A stretch of 64,000 nucleotides of DNA from Echinarachnius parma (Eukaryota > Echinodermata > Echinoidea > Clypeasteroida > Echinarachniidae): the NCBI GenBank assembly GCA_037951105.1, contig JBAMJV010010103.1:1-64000 (forward strand), read 5' to 3'. The notes beneath the pieces are model-generated. The model made no database searches. It had not been told where the DNA came from and saw only the letters and a program-made list of their open reading frames with translations. The stretch's first letter is position 1; each line of letters starts with the position of its first letter. Made by a program: the position numbers and the translations under genes. Of the stretch, positions 47,143 to 60,235 are shown piece by piece.

Positions 47143-48179
47143 TGAGGTATTTTGCCCGACAATTTTTCCTTTCCGACTTTGGCACCAGACAAGGAAAGAA
47201 GAAAAAGAAAAAAATAGCTCCTCGCCTTTTGATGCCCGAAAATGATTGAATGTTTGTAAAAAAAAAACCCACAATTTGGCCCGAATATGAGACGGTAAAT
47301 GACAGTAAGCCACTCAGGGGCCACTCAGTCATAACGCTTTCGTTATACATTACTATTCCTTGCCCAACCTTCAATATCCAATGATCAATGTTCATACAAT
47401 AAACAATATATTGACCAACAATCACAAAGAATGTATCAACAGAACATTTGGAGGAAGAGAGCTGAGGGAAATTTTGTGATTCAATTTCATTTTTGGTTTT
47501 TGTCGTAAATTGTATTGAATATGTAAACTCTTTAAGAATGTAAGGGGCTCTTTTTATGATTGGAAAAGATTGTGTTAGACATTTTGGGGGTTAAATCATC
47601 GGCCTGATCCCCAGTGCCAGTATTCAACAATTATAGAGAGATTAATTAGTGAACCGAAAATGCAACTATATCTACATTACTTACTGAGATTAGAATATTG
47701 CGTTTTCAGCACGTTTTCTATCAACGCACTTTGTGCATTTTGGAGTAGCGCCCTCCGCGATGATAACTATCGCAATGATTGATTGAAATTATAGTTATTA
47801 TATTATTATATCGAGCAGTTATAAGAATCGAACAAGAGAAAAGAGCCACGTAAGGTAAATGATAATTATCCCGAAAGCTATGAACTATAAAAACACCAAA
47901 TTATCAAACGATTGGAATCCAAATACAAACTCAGTTCCAATGCGCCAATTCCACCTTTTCAAGGTGCTCAGGGCGCGGCAGTTAACTCATCTTTACTCGA
48001 GGGAAAACAAAAAAACATGAACATATGTTTGAACATATTATGAGATATAAACATATTCAAAACACAAAATGAAACTCCTACTGGAAATTACTGAAATGCA
48101 TTTTGAAAAAGGTATGTTTTCAAACTAGTCTTAAAAGATTCTAAGGACGCAAACAATGAACATTTTAAAAAGTGGATTG

Positions 48180-48570
48180 AAGTTAGGAATGTAATAATAA
48201 CAATAGAATCATAATCACAATCTTTGTAGTCGTCTTAATCATAATCATAATCACACAATCATAATTACATACTAAGTAATCATAATCAAAATCATAATTT
48301 TAATCACAATCATAATCATTATCATAATGATAATGATAGTGATAATGATAACGATAACGATAATGATAATGATAATGATTATAATAATTAGCTTTTTATA
48401 ATTCTGGTACGTTTGTAAACACGTTTCAATTTCTGTGTGTTCTCTGTTTTCTATAATTATTGTATATAATCTGCATGTTATACTTTTATAAAATGTGTTT
48501 TTATGGAATTTATTGAAATAAGTTTGAAACTTGATGATAATCGCAATCATAATCATAATCATAACCATAG
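48180..48570. repeat. (TCATAA)/(GATAAT)n simple-repeat region
   Basis: ATCATAATCATAA-type repeats at 48195-48320 and 48540-48570 on either side of GATAATGATAAC repeats at 48325-48380. Confidence 0.85.
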
Positions 48571-48799
48571 AGAGGTAATAATAAGGATGCATGTATAGTG
48601 GGTATTATGTTCGGGAAGGGGGGCGGGGTCGGTGAGAGACCACACTGAATTCACTGAATATGACTAATTCATTGAACCTTTACTCTTGACCCGGCGTCCC
48701 CCTTTGCAAGAGTAAAACAACAAATGTTTGTATAATTTTGTTTTATGTCTCTAAATCTAGTGCAAATTTCTTCTCCGATGTGGACACAGACTTGTTCAC

Positions 48800-49040
48800 T
48801 ATATGCCTGTCCACAGTAAAGTTTTGCGGTCACGCCCACAAACACTCAAAGCCGCCAGCGCATGAGTGAGTAATCGTGATTCCGCGCGGACACTCATCTC
48901 ATCGGGGAAACGTGCAGTACATTTTGAAGGGACTGTCGGCCCGAGTTGCCCTGTCTCGATACACCTGCTGAACGAGCGAATCGTTGTTCTGGAATACCCC
49001 AAATAATCACGCAAACCTTCAGTCTGCAGCTAATTTTTCG
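48800..49040 (+). promoter_or_regulatory. candidate promoter / first noncoding exon
   Basis: A GC-richer, CpG-bearing patch in AT-rich DNA that ends CTGCAGCTAATTTTTCG before GTGAGTG at 49041, a good 5' splice site on the plus strand. No downstream coding exon was recognised before 64000. The 71-codon minus-strand frame here resembles nothing known. Confidence 0.25.
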
Positions 49041-52000
49041 GTGAGTGTATGTTTCTCAAAGTGTATTTTATGTACTAGTATAAGGCAGAGGTAGTGTCAT
49101 TGTCATTTAGGCATTGTTTTATGGGGTTTCTTTTTGGTAGAGACAGCGGGTGTGCTTGTTATAGTTGAGCAGGACTGGTGCCGCGCACACCGGTACTCAC
49201 AATACACTACCCCACTGAAGAAGGCGTGGGTTTCGTGGAGTTCCCGCTATAACAGTAAACACGCTTAGCGGCGGAACTGATATATCCGGAAGATGATTAT
49301 AAATGCCTACACAAAGTATACAAGAAAAGTATACAACTGCACAATACGCGAATAAACTTTGTTAACTAGCTTCCTGTTATTAATCCCTTGATAACTTTTT
49401 AAGCGCATACATATATACATGTAAGGCGTTATTTAAATGCAATGTGAATGATCCAGAGAGCTTGAGAGTTAAATTGTTTAGTTCATTACATTATGATTAT
49501 GTGCATAATATATTTGAGAATGTGTACTGTTTTTACACTTGAAATTGGAGTGTTTTTGTTCTGTTCAATTTGCTGTGAGTTGTGCATTGCTTATGCTGCA
49601 TTGCTTTCTAACTTTGTTAAAGTTATTTCAATCTTATATTATAAATGATGATGATGATGATGATAATGATGATTATCATTGTTATTGTTAGTATTAAAAT
49701 GATTTTGATTATGATGATCATAACTTTTATTATTATTATTAATATTAATTAAATTCTTATTCTAATTCATATATTTATTGTCAAATTCAATTGTAATAGT
49801 CATAAATGATAATTACTGAATACTGTGATGTTGGTTTACAAATGTATACAGTACTGTAGCCCCAGGCGTGCAATTGCAAAGCCAAAGCCAGGATATAGCC
49901 TACTGTACCATGCTAAGAAGTACATAATTTGGCTTAGCTTACAATGCATTTATCACACACTGTGTGTGCATTTTTCTTCCACAGGAAGTATTATGGACTT
50001 TATAATTATAATGTTGTTAGTACTAGTACCTATGTCAGTATCATATATGTCAATGTTTTCACCACATGATGATCCGTGATATGTGGTATACAATTGTTTT
50101 CCTCATTTACGAGGAAGAATTAATCTCTAGATGATTACAATGACAATTGATTATGTCATGGCAGTGAGAAAGCAAAAATGTAATCCTTTGTAAATATGTG
50201 CATTGTTAAAATCAAGGTGCAGAAACACAAGTTATAATGCATCATCACACACTGTGTGTGCACTTAACTTCCAGGAAGTAATATGGACTTTATAATATAA
50301 TTAGTACCTTTTATGACAGGGATAGATCATCCTGGTGTGAAAACATTGACATACAACATTGTCATTGACAATGTTGTATGTAGATGATTATAATGGCAAT
50401 TAATTAAATTTATGGAAATGAGAAAACCATCATGTGATCCAATGTAAATGTGCATTGTTAGGATCAAGGTACACAAACACACATGTAGAGTTTTTCGTAC
50501 CAGCAAATGTGATATATATATTATCTACTCAGTACTCATGGGAAAAAATAAGTCATCCTGGTATTGAATTGAATTGAATTTATTCAGCAAAAATAAAATA
50601 CAAAATATTACAAAAATAAATGTACCATATCAATATACAGATTAAAGCCGGGACCTCTGTGAAGCAGCAGCTTGTAGTTGAGGCCCCAATAAATAAGCAT
50701 TTACAATAAAAAACAACGAACATATAGCAGTAACTTTATACATTAAAACACAATCATACATATTCACACAGGATAGGAAAGGGGAGAGAAGGAGAAAGGG
50801 GAGAGATCATAAATCCCTTTAAACTTTGCTCAAAGTTTTGGTTTCACACATATATGACAAATGGTTGGTTTTATGCTCTTGCGAATTATATTGTCATGCA
50901 TGTAAGATTTTAAGTTGTTATCCTGCTTGGAACTGCATGGTTCCAACTTCCAAATAAATCAGGATGCATGTTATACTAAAAATCTAAAATCAAATAAATC
51001 TTCAATTGGTTAAGCTCACTTAACGTTACTCCTCTTTTATATCTCACTTGTTATGTTCTTTGTTATTGTTGTGTGCAGTGGAAGATCATCTGAATTGTCA
51101 ATATTTCGCCATTGTGCTATTTGTGTACTTTGGGCCTCAATTGAGTGTGTATAATGCACTACAATGTATGCAGGCAGCTTCCACTTTGCATGGCATGATT
51201 GTGGGATTACATGTAAGTTGGAAAGTTTGAAATTTCATTAAATACTGCAAACAAAACATCATCCATCTAGTGGTATATTGCAAGGGATCTTTGTAAGAAT
51301 CAAAGTTATACTGTGATTATGCACTTCTTTTTACAATAGATCTTTTTTCTCTGACTGAAAGTTTGCCCAAACTAGGAAGATAATGAAGATTATACTAAAT
51401 GTAGTTGGGACGTTATTTTTTATAGTGGCAAAATGTAGCCCAAGCCCAAGCCCTGCCCAACACACTTTGAATATGATTGTACACTAATTTTTCTTAGCAT
51501 CGAAGTCATAAATGCAGTCCTAGGCCTCTTGGGTCCTACCATACTGTAATGTATTATGTATTGTACGTCTATGGAAGGTTAAAATTCAACAAAATAAGCA
51601 TGCAATGGATACATGCAGATTATTAAGTTAATGACCTCCTAGTAATAGTATCTTTTTGATATCTCTGCCAAGTTTTATTACTACCAGTAGGTTTGAATGT
51701 TCTACCTTCTGTTGTTTGAAACATTGGACAATAATCCCCAAAGTCCAGCATTTCCTTGAAAATGGATTCTATTGTTAAACAAAATCCTAATACACAATGT
51801 ACAGTTTATAGACAAAGTAGATTAGGTGAAGCTAATGGCCCTTTCTCAGCTAAAACAACTTAAATTTTGTTGTGAAGGCAGCTTTATGACTTGAATACAG
51901 TACATGTATGTGTGTCAGTGAATTACGCACTGTATTTTGTGCATAAAAGTACATTCAATATCCAATCAATAATTTCTTCAGGCCACTTCAATCATAGTTT

Positions 52001-52150
52001 ACATACATTGGGTGGTGGATACTTGATGAATCATGCACCCCTGATACCCCCTATTCGCCCCCAAGTGACCCCTTGTTATTCTTCAAACACTCCCAGAAAC
52101 CACAACAGACCATTTGACATTCCTTTGGTCTTACCCCAGACACCCCAGAC
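49041..52150. other. AT-rich intergenic DNA
   Basis: No convincing coding exon. A local duplication is visible: CATCACACACTGTGTGTGCA-like plus AGGAAGTANTATGGACTTTA at about 49953-50015 and 50240-50305. TGATGATGATGATGATAATG simple repeats lie at 49647-49680. Confidence 0.4.
50555..50830 (-). mobile_element. LINE 3'-end fragment with (CAATT)n tail
   Basis: On the minus strand: TATTGGGGCCTCAACTACAA, GGTCCCGGCTTTAATC, then GAATAAATTCAATTCAATTC. A short tandem tail after an A+T-rich 3' UTR is typical of CR1/L2-type LINEs. No reverse-transcriptase frame remains. Confidence 0.55.
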
Positions 52151-52152
52151 AG

Positions 52153-52492
52153 GGGGGTGTTTCACAAAGATCCTAAGTTGATATTAGCACTAAGATGGTC
52201 TTAAATATTATGGAAAGCCATTAGTGTCTTGAAACAGTTTTATAAAAGTTATGTTGAAATGCATAAAATGTTGATTCAAAATTCAAATCATATTATATCA
52301 AAGAGATTCATAATCTTCACATAAAATTCATGAAATCTCTTTGATAATTAGAAAATATATATGATTTGAATCAACATTTTATGCATTTCAACATAACTTT
52401 TACAAAACTGTTTCAAGACACTAATGGCTTTCCATAATATTTAAGACCATCTTAGTGCTAACATAAACTTAGGATCTTTGTGAAACACCCCC
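52153..52492. mobile_element. GGGGTGTTTCAC foldback MITE, copy 2
   Basis: GGGGGTGTTTCACAAAGATC to its inverted complement; a near-perfect palindrome of 340 bp with ~160-bp arms meeting near 52322. Younger-looking than the sister at 26909-27216. Confidence 0.85.
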
Positions 52493-53474
52493 TGGTCATG
52501 TTGTGAGTTACAGTGACCCCCTTTGTTCATATTTCCCTCTAATATTAGTAATCCATTAACTTTGTGAAAATTTCTACCCAAATCATTTGGAACTTCTACA
52601 TTTCCCTTCTTTGTTCAATTTCAATTATCCATTAACTTTGTCAAATTCTACCAAAACCATTTGGAAGTTGGAACTTCTACATTTTCCTTGTTCCTTGCTG
52701 TTGGCAGAAATTATAACGGAAAACAAGCCTGGAATTGGGGTTTATATTTTATTGTAGTAAAAATGAATGGGCAGTAGGTGATACATTCTGACATCAATGT
52801 TCACTCTTTATACCAGGTAAACATACTTGTACCTTTTCTATGAAACACACAATTCAAAAGAAATGTACTTGTATTAATGATACTTATAGTGGTATACTGT
52901 AATTGAAGTCTCAAATGTCACATGAACAAACCTCACTTTAATGCTACACTTGATTTGGGGATTTTGAAGTGGGTTGGAGGTGGATGTGTTCCTCCTTAGC
53001 AATCTGGGACCGCTAGCTCACAAATTTCCGGCTTGCCTGACATTGTTTAGAACCATTTACACATTTGGTAATTTTAAATCGGCAGGTCTTATTATAATTT
53101 CACAATTATTAAAGGTGCAAAGAATAAGTAAAACCCTACAAATGTAACAAAATTGATTAGTACTGTATACATGTATTCGTACTTATAATAATGCATGCCC
53201 TTTTAATTTGTTTCAGAGACAAAGTAATATGACTGACTCCACATAAAACTGATTTATCTTTTGCTTTTAAACCCTTACGTGTGTTGTTATCAATGTAGCT
53301 CTTTGTACATACAATGTAGTAGGTTAATTGCTTTTGTGGTTATCTGGAAGTACCAAAGGGTTACAAACTATTGTTGATTTAGATGTATTATTTACTCTAT
53401 CCATGGCCTGCAACTTTCAGTGCACCTTGTGGTTTTAACATGTTTATTTGACAAATAATTGCTCACAAAGTTAA

Positions 53475-54611
53475 AGGGTACCGCCGGGCATGATAAAACC
53501 AATCCTTAGTTGTTTTGGTACTATAATTGAATACCAATCATACTCTCATGGGGTCTGATATGTTTCTGTAATTTGAGAACAATGCAATTAATTACTACGA
53601 CCTACGGAACCACGGCTATTTACTGGTTCGCGCGTGCGACTTTGTTTGCACGACCGCTCAATCAATACGCGTACGTTATTATGGTAGTATGCGATTTATC
53701 GCATAGCCCATGCGATAGTTAGTATCGTTTCGCGCGTGCTCGCACTCTAGCCACGGCCACCGCATCGCACCATATCTCTGCATGCATGCAATATGTATAC
53801 ATGCTATTGCTTGTACATTAGGGTTAGGGTAAGGGTTAGTGTTAGGGTATTTTAAAAAACCAACACCAATCAAGCAATCCGAAATAGGTCCGTGGATAGA
53901 GAGTTAGATTGAAACGCTAGAGATCCCTGGTTCGAATCCTACCTTGGTTCAATGTTTTTTGTATTTGCTATTCGTTCAGCACTCGACTAAATGTTCGAAA
54001 TTATACAAGTCGGAAATTTTGGGTATGCATGGTCTCTGACCAAGTCTCTAATTCCCAAGGAGTTGCTGAATGGTTTGGGAAACGCATATTCGCAACCCGC
54101 CCGATCCTAAAGGTTTTTTCTGATTAAAAAAAAATAATAATAAAATAAAAAATTCCAATTGCGATATGTGTTATTTGTGTGTTATATATGTGTTTTTGCG
54201 AATCCTGAAAAAAAAAAAAAACCCTACCTACCTACCCTAATGTTTGGTTGCCCCTTACTCCAATTCAACAATTGATTGTTTTGGCCTTATAGCGCTACTC
54301 GTGTGTCTCTCTCTCTCCCTCTCTCTCTCTCTTATAGCTCCGTCTATACGTACTGTGCTGCAGCAGCGCGCGCACACAAGCGATTTTCGAGATTTTCTCT
54401 GCTTGCTGCGATATATCGCAGATGCGATCAATAAGAGGATCATTAAGTGGTATCGTTATCGGAACTGCGCTGACAGAATGAGTGATATGTGATATTAAAA
54501 ATGATTCCCTAGCAATGTAGAAATACTTTCAGGATCACAGACTTGTTTTGTATGTTCATTTGGGATATGTCTTTGATGTAAGAGAGCTAATTCTCTGTCC
54601 GGAGGTACCCT
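53475..54611. mobile_element. TTAA-flanked element, family C copy 1
   Basis: AGGGTACCGCCGGGCA at the left, CCGGAGGTACCCT at the right, TTAA on each side. Shares CTACGGAACCACGGCTAT with copy 2. Interior includes a tRNA-like stretch at 53885-53950 and a (TC)n run at 54305-54332. Confidence 0.6.
53885..53952 (+). other. degenerate tRNA-like sequence
   Basis: Contains a perfect Pol III B box (GGTTCGAATCC, 53930-53940) about 40 nt after an A-box-like TGGATAGAGAG. The T-stem does not pair and no acceptor stem can be drawn, so this is a tRNA relic or the head of a SINE, not an intact tRNA gene. Confidence 0.4.
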
Positions 54612-54615
54612 TTAA

Positions 54616-55047
54616 AGGGGACCACCCGGCAAAGGACAACACATTATTATATGCTTTGTTACCGTTTTGTGATATCAAATGGATACCCAACATTTTGCAA
54701 AGGGTTGTGTAATTCATAAACAAAGCAATTAATTTCCACCACTTACGGAACCACGGCTATCTCCTGGTTCCACACGGGCCAGGTATTTGCGAGTGCGCCA
54801 ATGCAATTCACGCGTACGTCAATAGAATCCCGGATGATTCGTTCGCTCTGCACAGAGCGCCGCTGGCTCTGCTCGCATAATAGTCTGCGCATTCAGACCG
54901 CATAACCGCATGGCTGAGAATGGTGATGCGTTTTCCAATTATATATTTTTTTCTGAAAACATATTTTTGTGAACTTATTGAAGGAATGGAATACTAAAGA
55001 TGTTACCTTTCTATAATAAGATTATTATTTTGGGGTGGTGGTACCCT
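54616..55047. mobile_element. TTAA-flanked element, family C copy 2
   Basis: AGGGGACCACCCGGCA at the left, GGGGTGGTGGTACCCT at the right. Shares the TTAA at 54612-54615 with copy 1, so the two stand head to tail. Confidence 0.65.
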
Positions 55048-55956
55048 TTAATGTTAACATGACATTTCCTGGTATATGCAGAGTGCAATGCAAATAAAGT
55101 CAGATAGAGTCCATAATTAGTCCAACAAAATGATAACAAACGAATGTTCAGCACATAATTCATGAATTTTCATGGACAAGGTTTCAATTTCATGTCTCTG
55201 GCTATGTTGTTTTCATTAAAACTAGATGACTGCATTCTTGTATTACATTGTTATTATAATTAATTATCATGCACTGTATTTCATTTTTATATATTTTTTA
55301 TTTGTTTACTGTGTAAAGCAGTATGAAACCTATTGTGATAAGCGCTATAATTATGATAAACCACATGGTTTTGTATTGTATCGTGTACGGGAGATAGCAT
55401 TGTTTGATAGGCCTCATAAAACAATAAATGTAATTGTACAAGGAAAAAACATATATATATCTATACATTAATGTGGTGTACTTCAAAACTATTATCTTTT
55501 AGAATGAAAATAAAAACTTATTATTCAACAATTAATGGAAGTCTATGCTTTATAACATAAACAAAGGCTCAACAGCAAGTATTGGACTTTGGAATCATGA
55601 TGAAAGTCATAATTTTTATAGAAAGAATATAAAATATAAAATGATATTTTATGGGTTGTCATATTTTTATAGCTACTTCAGCGAATACATACATTTATGT
55701 TGCTTTACACAGGGCTTGACACCTTTAGTTACATCTTTAGTTTTGACAGGTAAAATTATAACCTCAGTTGTGGTTGCCTGAAAGGCTGTAACAAAATTTG
55801 AAGCATATATCTTTCTTTTTATATCCATGTTGTTCTTCAAGTATGTGTTATAATAGGTACTGTAATAAAACTGTCCACAAATTGGTACTGTCGAACATAT
55901 CATCACACAAATAGACATACAGGAAACAAGGAAACACAACAGCACTGTGCAATATT

Positions 55957-56750
55957 TAAGAACATTTGCCTACCATATATTTTATATTTCACAACAATGT
56001 AATGCAAACATAAAACAACATTCACATTGTACCATGACATTATAAAAACAACAACAACATCAACAACAACAACAAAGAACTATAAGAATATGCCACCAAT
56101 AAATTGTATTCCCCCCAAATCAGTCTGACCACGCCACACCACTCCAATAAATAATAATGTACTATGATTTTAGAATGTTTGCTTACTATATTAACTTCAT
56201 CACAAAAATGTACAGCAAACAAAAATACAACAACGTTGTACCAGTAACCAAGGAGGTATTATACCTCCTTGGTTGTACCATGAAAGTAGGTTCATGGTTG
56301 TACCAATATTTCAGAATATTTGTGAAATTCTTAAATTAAGAGCAAGATCTGTTTAAAAGAATGTGACATGCTGACACAATTGCTCATATTGCTACGGCCA
56401 TTTGGATGTGAACTTTGACTTTGACTGTAGGCTGTAGCGACATGTAAATGTACAAATGTACATGTATACTTTAATGACAAAAAAAGACATTTTTGAATGT
56501 TTTAGAATATTTGCCTAACATATATATTCATATCATCACAAACAACAAGTGCAGCAAGCAAAAAACAATATTGTTGTACCAATATTGTAGAATATTTGAG
56601 AAATTCATGAATAATGAGAAAAAGGGTTGAAAGAATGTGAGTCACATTCTTGTGAGATACTGCTGACAATTGCTCACTCCCCACATAGTATATATGGCCA
56701 TTTGGATGCGACCTTTGACATTGACTGTAGGCTGACATAGCTATTTAATT
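55957..56750. repeat. three diverged tandem copies
   Basis: Similar blocks begin near 55960, 56169 and 56508: GAATNTTTGC then ATCACAA, a GCAAACAAAAA stretch and TTGTACCA. The second and third also share GGCCATTTGGATG and TTTGACTGTAGGCTG-like ends. Unit about 210-340 bp. No coding potential. Confidence 0.55.
56255..56276. repeat. perfect short palindrome
   Basis: CCAAGGAGGTATTATACCTCCTTGG, a perfect palindrome in the second tandem copy, forming a strong hairpin. Confidence 0.7.
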
Positions 56751-57519
56751 TGATGAGAATACAAGATGGTCTTATGCCTTCCAATATGATACCCTTTTCA
56801 CATCTAACTAAATTTTAATCTAAATTTTAAGAAATTTAAACTGTTTCAGAATAAGCTTCAATAAATAATCTGATGCAAGCTATTATTTTGTTTACATTAC
56901 CCTGTGTCCTTTTTTGTGTCTGCTTGGACAAGATATTATAAGTTTAGATATTTTATGGAATGGAGAGTGTTTAAACTTTCATAGATATTTTGTATGTGGA
57001 CTACATGTATAATTCTTGATCTACATGTACATGTATGATCCTAATTTAAACTGTTCCATAACAAGTATATCGTTACATGCCCATTTTTGAGCCTACATGT
57101 ACATGTATGTAGGCAAGATTATAATATGTTTCAGATACCAGTAAATTCAGGCAGTTTCATGATATTTTGACTGATGGGTCTTACCCTTTTATATAAAAAG
57201 TTAGGTAATTTTTAAACCATTTTTAAAGATTACCTCTAACATAAGATGTGAAAGGTCTACATGTATATGTCACTCTGCAGACATGAAATAATCATTACTG
57301 TCTGGATGGAAATACTACATTTAGCATTCCAATATAGTACATTCTGTCAGGATGATATAATTAAAGTTATTATAATATACTGTATGAAGTTAAAGATTTA
57401 ACCTGTACTTTATGTATTGCAGACGATTTGATTTTGGTATAAATTAACATGCATTCTCCACAGGCCACAGCCAGAGTATTTAGTATGCTCCCCAGGGAGT
57501 TGAGAATGTGTACAAGATA

Positions 57520-57660
57520 ATTGTGCGGGTCTGAACTGTACCAAATGACCAGGGATAATAATAAGCGCTTAGCTGAGGCTGTTCTGCATTAGGCGCTATA
57601 CATGTACAGTAGATACAAATACAATCTATTATTATTATTATTATAATTATTTCCAGGAGG
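57520..57660 (+). mobile_element. LINE/SINE 3' tail with (ATT)n
   Basis: AGCGCTTAGCTGAGGC, then TTAGGCGCTATACATGTA, then (ATT)n. Paired GCGCT motifs before a microsatellite tail resemble L2-type LINE and related SINE 3' ends. Confidence 0.45.
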
Positions 57661-58482
57661 TAAAGGCACTTTCAGGATTTTAAACCACATGGCTGAAAGT
57701 GATCATAAATTAACAATTATATGGTCAGGACATACATTTGTAAACTGTGGACCTGGTGCAAAAAATATCAAATTCATACTCTGCCAAAATGACTGATGCA
57801 CATGTACAGTATAGTAGTATACCACAATTATTGAATTGATACCTGTATAAATCTACCTGTATTTTTGATCTGCCAGACAATGAATTTTGAATGTCTGAAT
57901 TGGAATTTTGATGACAAGTCCCTCCATTAGTCCAGTTTTATTATATACTTGGTTTCAAATTTCCTTGCTTTGTGTGGAATTGATTGATTGATTGTCAACA
58001 ATTTTCAATTTTGTTTTTGTGGTGAATGCACAGGTCTGGTTCTAAATCATTAATTGGATTATTTGTCATTCAATATTCCAATTATATTCATTTTCCTCTA
58101 TTTCCCTTTGAGGAATTAAATGACTGTCAACATTTTAATTCATTGTTGTGGTGAATTAACTGGGTTTCAGTTTTAGTGTGGAGCCCTGCTTGTGCTTGTG
58201 TTAAGATATATTCTGACCCCAACGATTTGAATCTTGTAGTACATGTAGTATACATATATATGTAGCCAACAAAATAATGATAATGCTTTTCTTGAGTTAT
58301 TAATCAGGTAATGAGGGAAATTTTGTGAAGGTCTATTCATTGGAACGAAAGTGGAACCACCATTCTTTCTGTCTGATACTTGTACATGTAATTAATTTTA
58401 CCTACATGTATACAAGACGCGTAGAAAGAAAATAGGTTTGACAACATTTATTTTGATAGACTAACCTTTGGAAGAAAACATC

Positions 58483-58990
58483 AGGGCCCCGTTACATTGT
58501 ACATAAGTATTTATGATCAATCATATGATTGATCCATTGTTCATACGATTGATTTATTGATCGTACGATTAATCGTACGACCTATGAATTAATCGTACGA
58601 TCAAAAGATCAATCGTACGACCTATGAATTGATCGTATGATCAATTGATCAATCGGACGATTAATCGTACGACCTATGAATTGATCGTACGATCAAAAGA
58701 TCAATCGTACGACCTATGAATTGATCGTATGATCAATTGATCAATCGGACGATTAATCGTACGACCTATGAATTGATCGTACGATCAATTGATCAATCGT
58801 ACGATTAATCGTACGACCTATGAATTGATCGTATGATCAATTGATCAATCGGACGATTAATCGTACGACCTATGAATTGATCGTACGATCAATTGATCAA
58901 TCGTACGATTAATCGTACGACCTATGAATTGATCGTACGATCAATTGATCAATCGTACGATTAATCCCATATCTTTATGTTACAGGGCCC
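58483..58990. mobile_element. GGGCCC-ended element with internal 52/40-bp satellite
   Basis: Ends AGGGCCCCGTTACATTGTAC and inverted GGGCCCTGTAACATAAAGA. Inside, CCTATGAATT recurs at 58581, 58621, 58673, 58713, 58765, 58817, 58869 and 58921, so units are 40, 52, 40, 52, 52, 52 and 52 bp. Each unit is built of self-complementary ATCGTACGAT and ATCAATTGAT blocks. No coding frame. Confidence 0.85.
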
Positions 58991-59168
58991 AGGTGTATAC
59001 TGATCATGCACATATATATGAATATTAATTTCATTTCCTGGTTCAACCCTGAAGATGTAAAGAAAATGAAACTTGCCTAGATAATATACAGCAAGATCAA
59101 AGATCAATCACACACAGTCCTCAAGTACTTAACCCCTCCGGCACTGGCCAGAAATTACTTGGGCTAAA

Positions 59169-59434
59169 GCAAGCCTCCACACTAACATATTTTGTTTGTA
59201 CTGGCCCATTCGGGCAAGTAAAATCATACAGTTTGAAATGTTACTTGCCCCAATATAAAATGTACTTGCCCTCTTACTTCTAGATGAGATTATTTAAACA
59301 CAAATATGAAATTACATTTTTCTCTTTTAGTTGTACACAATTATTAAGTTGCCCGATCGGGCAAGCAAACAGAGACAATTTATGACATTTTACTTGCCTG
59401 ACACCTGGGCAAGCGGGCTAGTGTCGAGGCCCTG
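59169..59434 (-). mobile_element. GGGCAAG-rich repeat, complete minus-strand copy
   Basis: CAAGCCTCCACACTAACATA to TAGTGTCGAGGCCCTG; ends pair as CARGSCTCSACACTA. Internal CTTGCCC motifs match 32020-32276 in reverse. Confidence 0.65.
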
Positions 59435-60084
59435 CTTACGGTTAACCCATTCAGCACTGGCCCAAAATTACTTTGGCTAGAATCTAGATGGAGGATGTAT
59501 GTACATGTTATTTACGATACACAAATTGGCTTCAATGGGTTAAATTCTTATTCAACTTAAACCATTTTTTATACGGTCTCTTTGCCTTTTCTCTGTGTTT
59601 TTCTATGTGCAGCCTTTTATAAATGTGGTTTCAACGTTCGACCTAATTCTGTATCAATTTCCAATCACACTTTGATGCATGTCGCATGAATTGGTTCTTT
59701 CCCGTTAATTTCCTCAATCATGTGTACATCGATCAATGACAGTTCAATCAATGTATTGTACATGATTCATATTGATTGAAAGGGGCCGGATTAGGTTACG
59801 AACTTGATATATTCATCTCTGGCAACCTACATGTACATGTACGTGAAGTTTTTCCCAATTTAATTCTAACTCTCTGTTCCTAGAGGGCAGGTTTTTTATT
59901 CCTCAATTATTTCCTTGAAGTAATGTACATGTAGCTAACAAATGTTCATACTATTTTACTATTTTACAGGTCATGATAAAATGTGTTTGTACATGTATGT
60001 AGATATTCACTGTTTACATTCATGAACATACATGTATACTGAACTGAAGTATGCCGCAACTTTTTCAATCTGATGGATATTAAG

Positions 60085-60235
60085 CAAATAACCATCGACT
60101 GGGAGGGTGATGGCAAAACTATACGCGCCGAGGTGATCTGCAAAGGTACTATCATGCCGAGGCGATAGCCGAGGCATGATGGTACCTTTGGAGATCACCG
60201 AGGCGCGTATAGTTTGCCTCCATCACCCGAGCAAG
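60085..60235. repeat. hairpin centred near 60158
   Basis: CTATACGCGCCGAGGTGATC is complemented by GATCACCGAGGCGCGTATAG about 75 nt later, with further pairing on both sides (GGTGATGGCAAA against TTTGCCTCCATCACC). A TATCCCTC end at about 60258 and GAGGGATAT at about 60795 suggest it belongs to a larger inverted-repeat element. Confidence 0.7.

Noticed and set aside
53885-53952. Intact tRNA gene
   Set aside because: The B box is good, but the T-stem and acceptor stem do not pair and no clear anticodon arm is seen.
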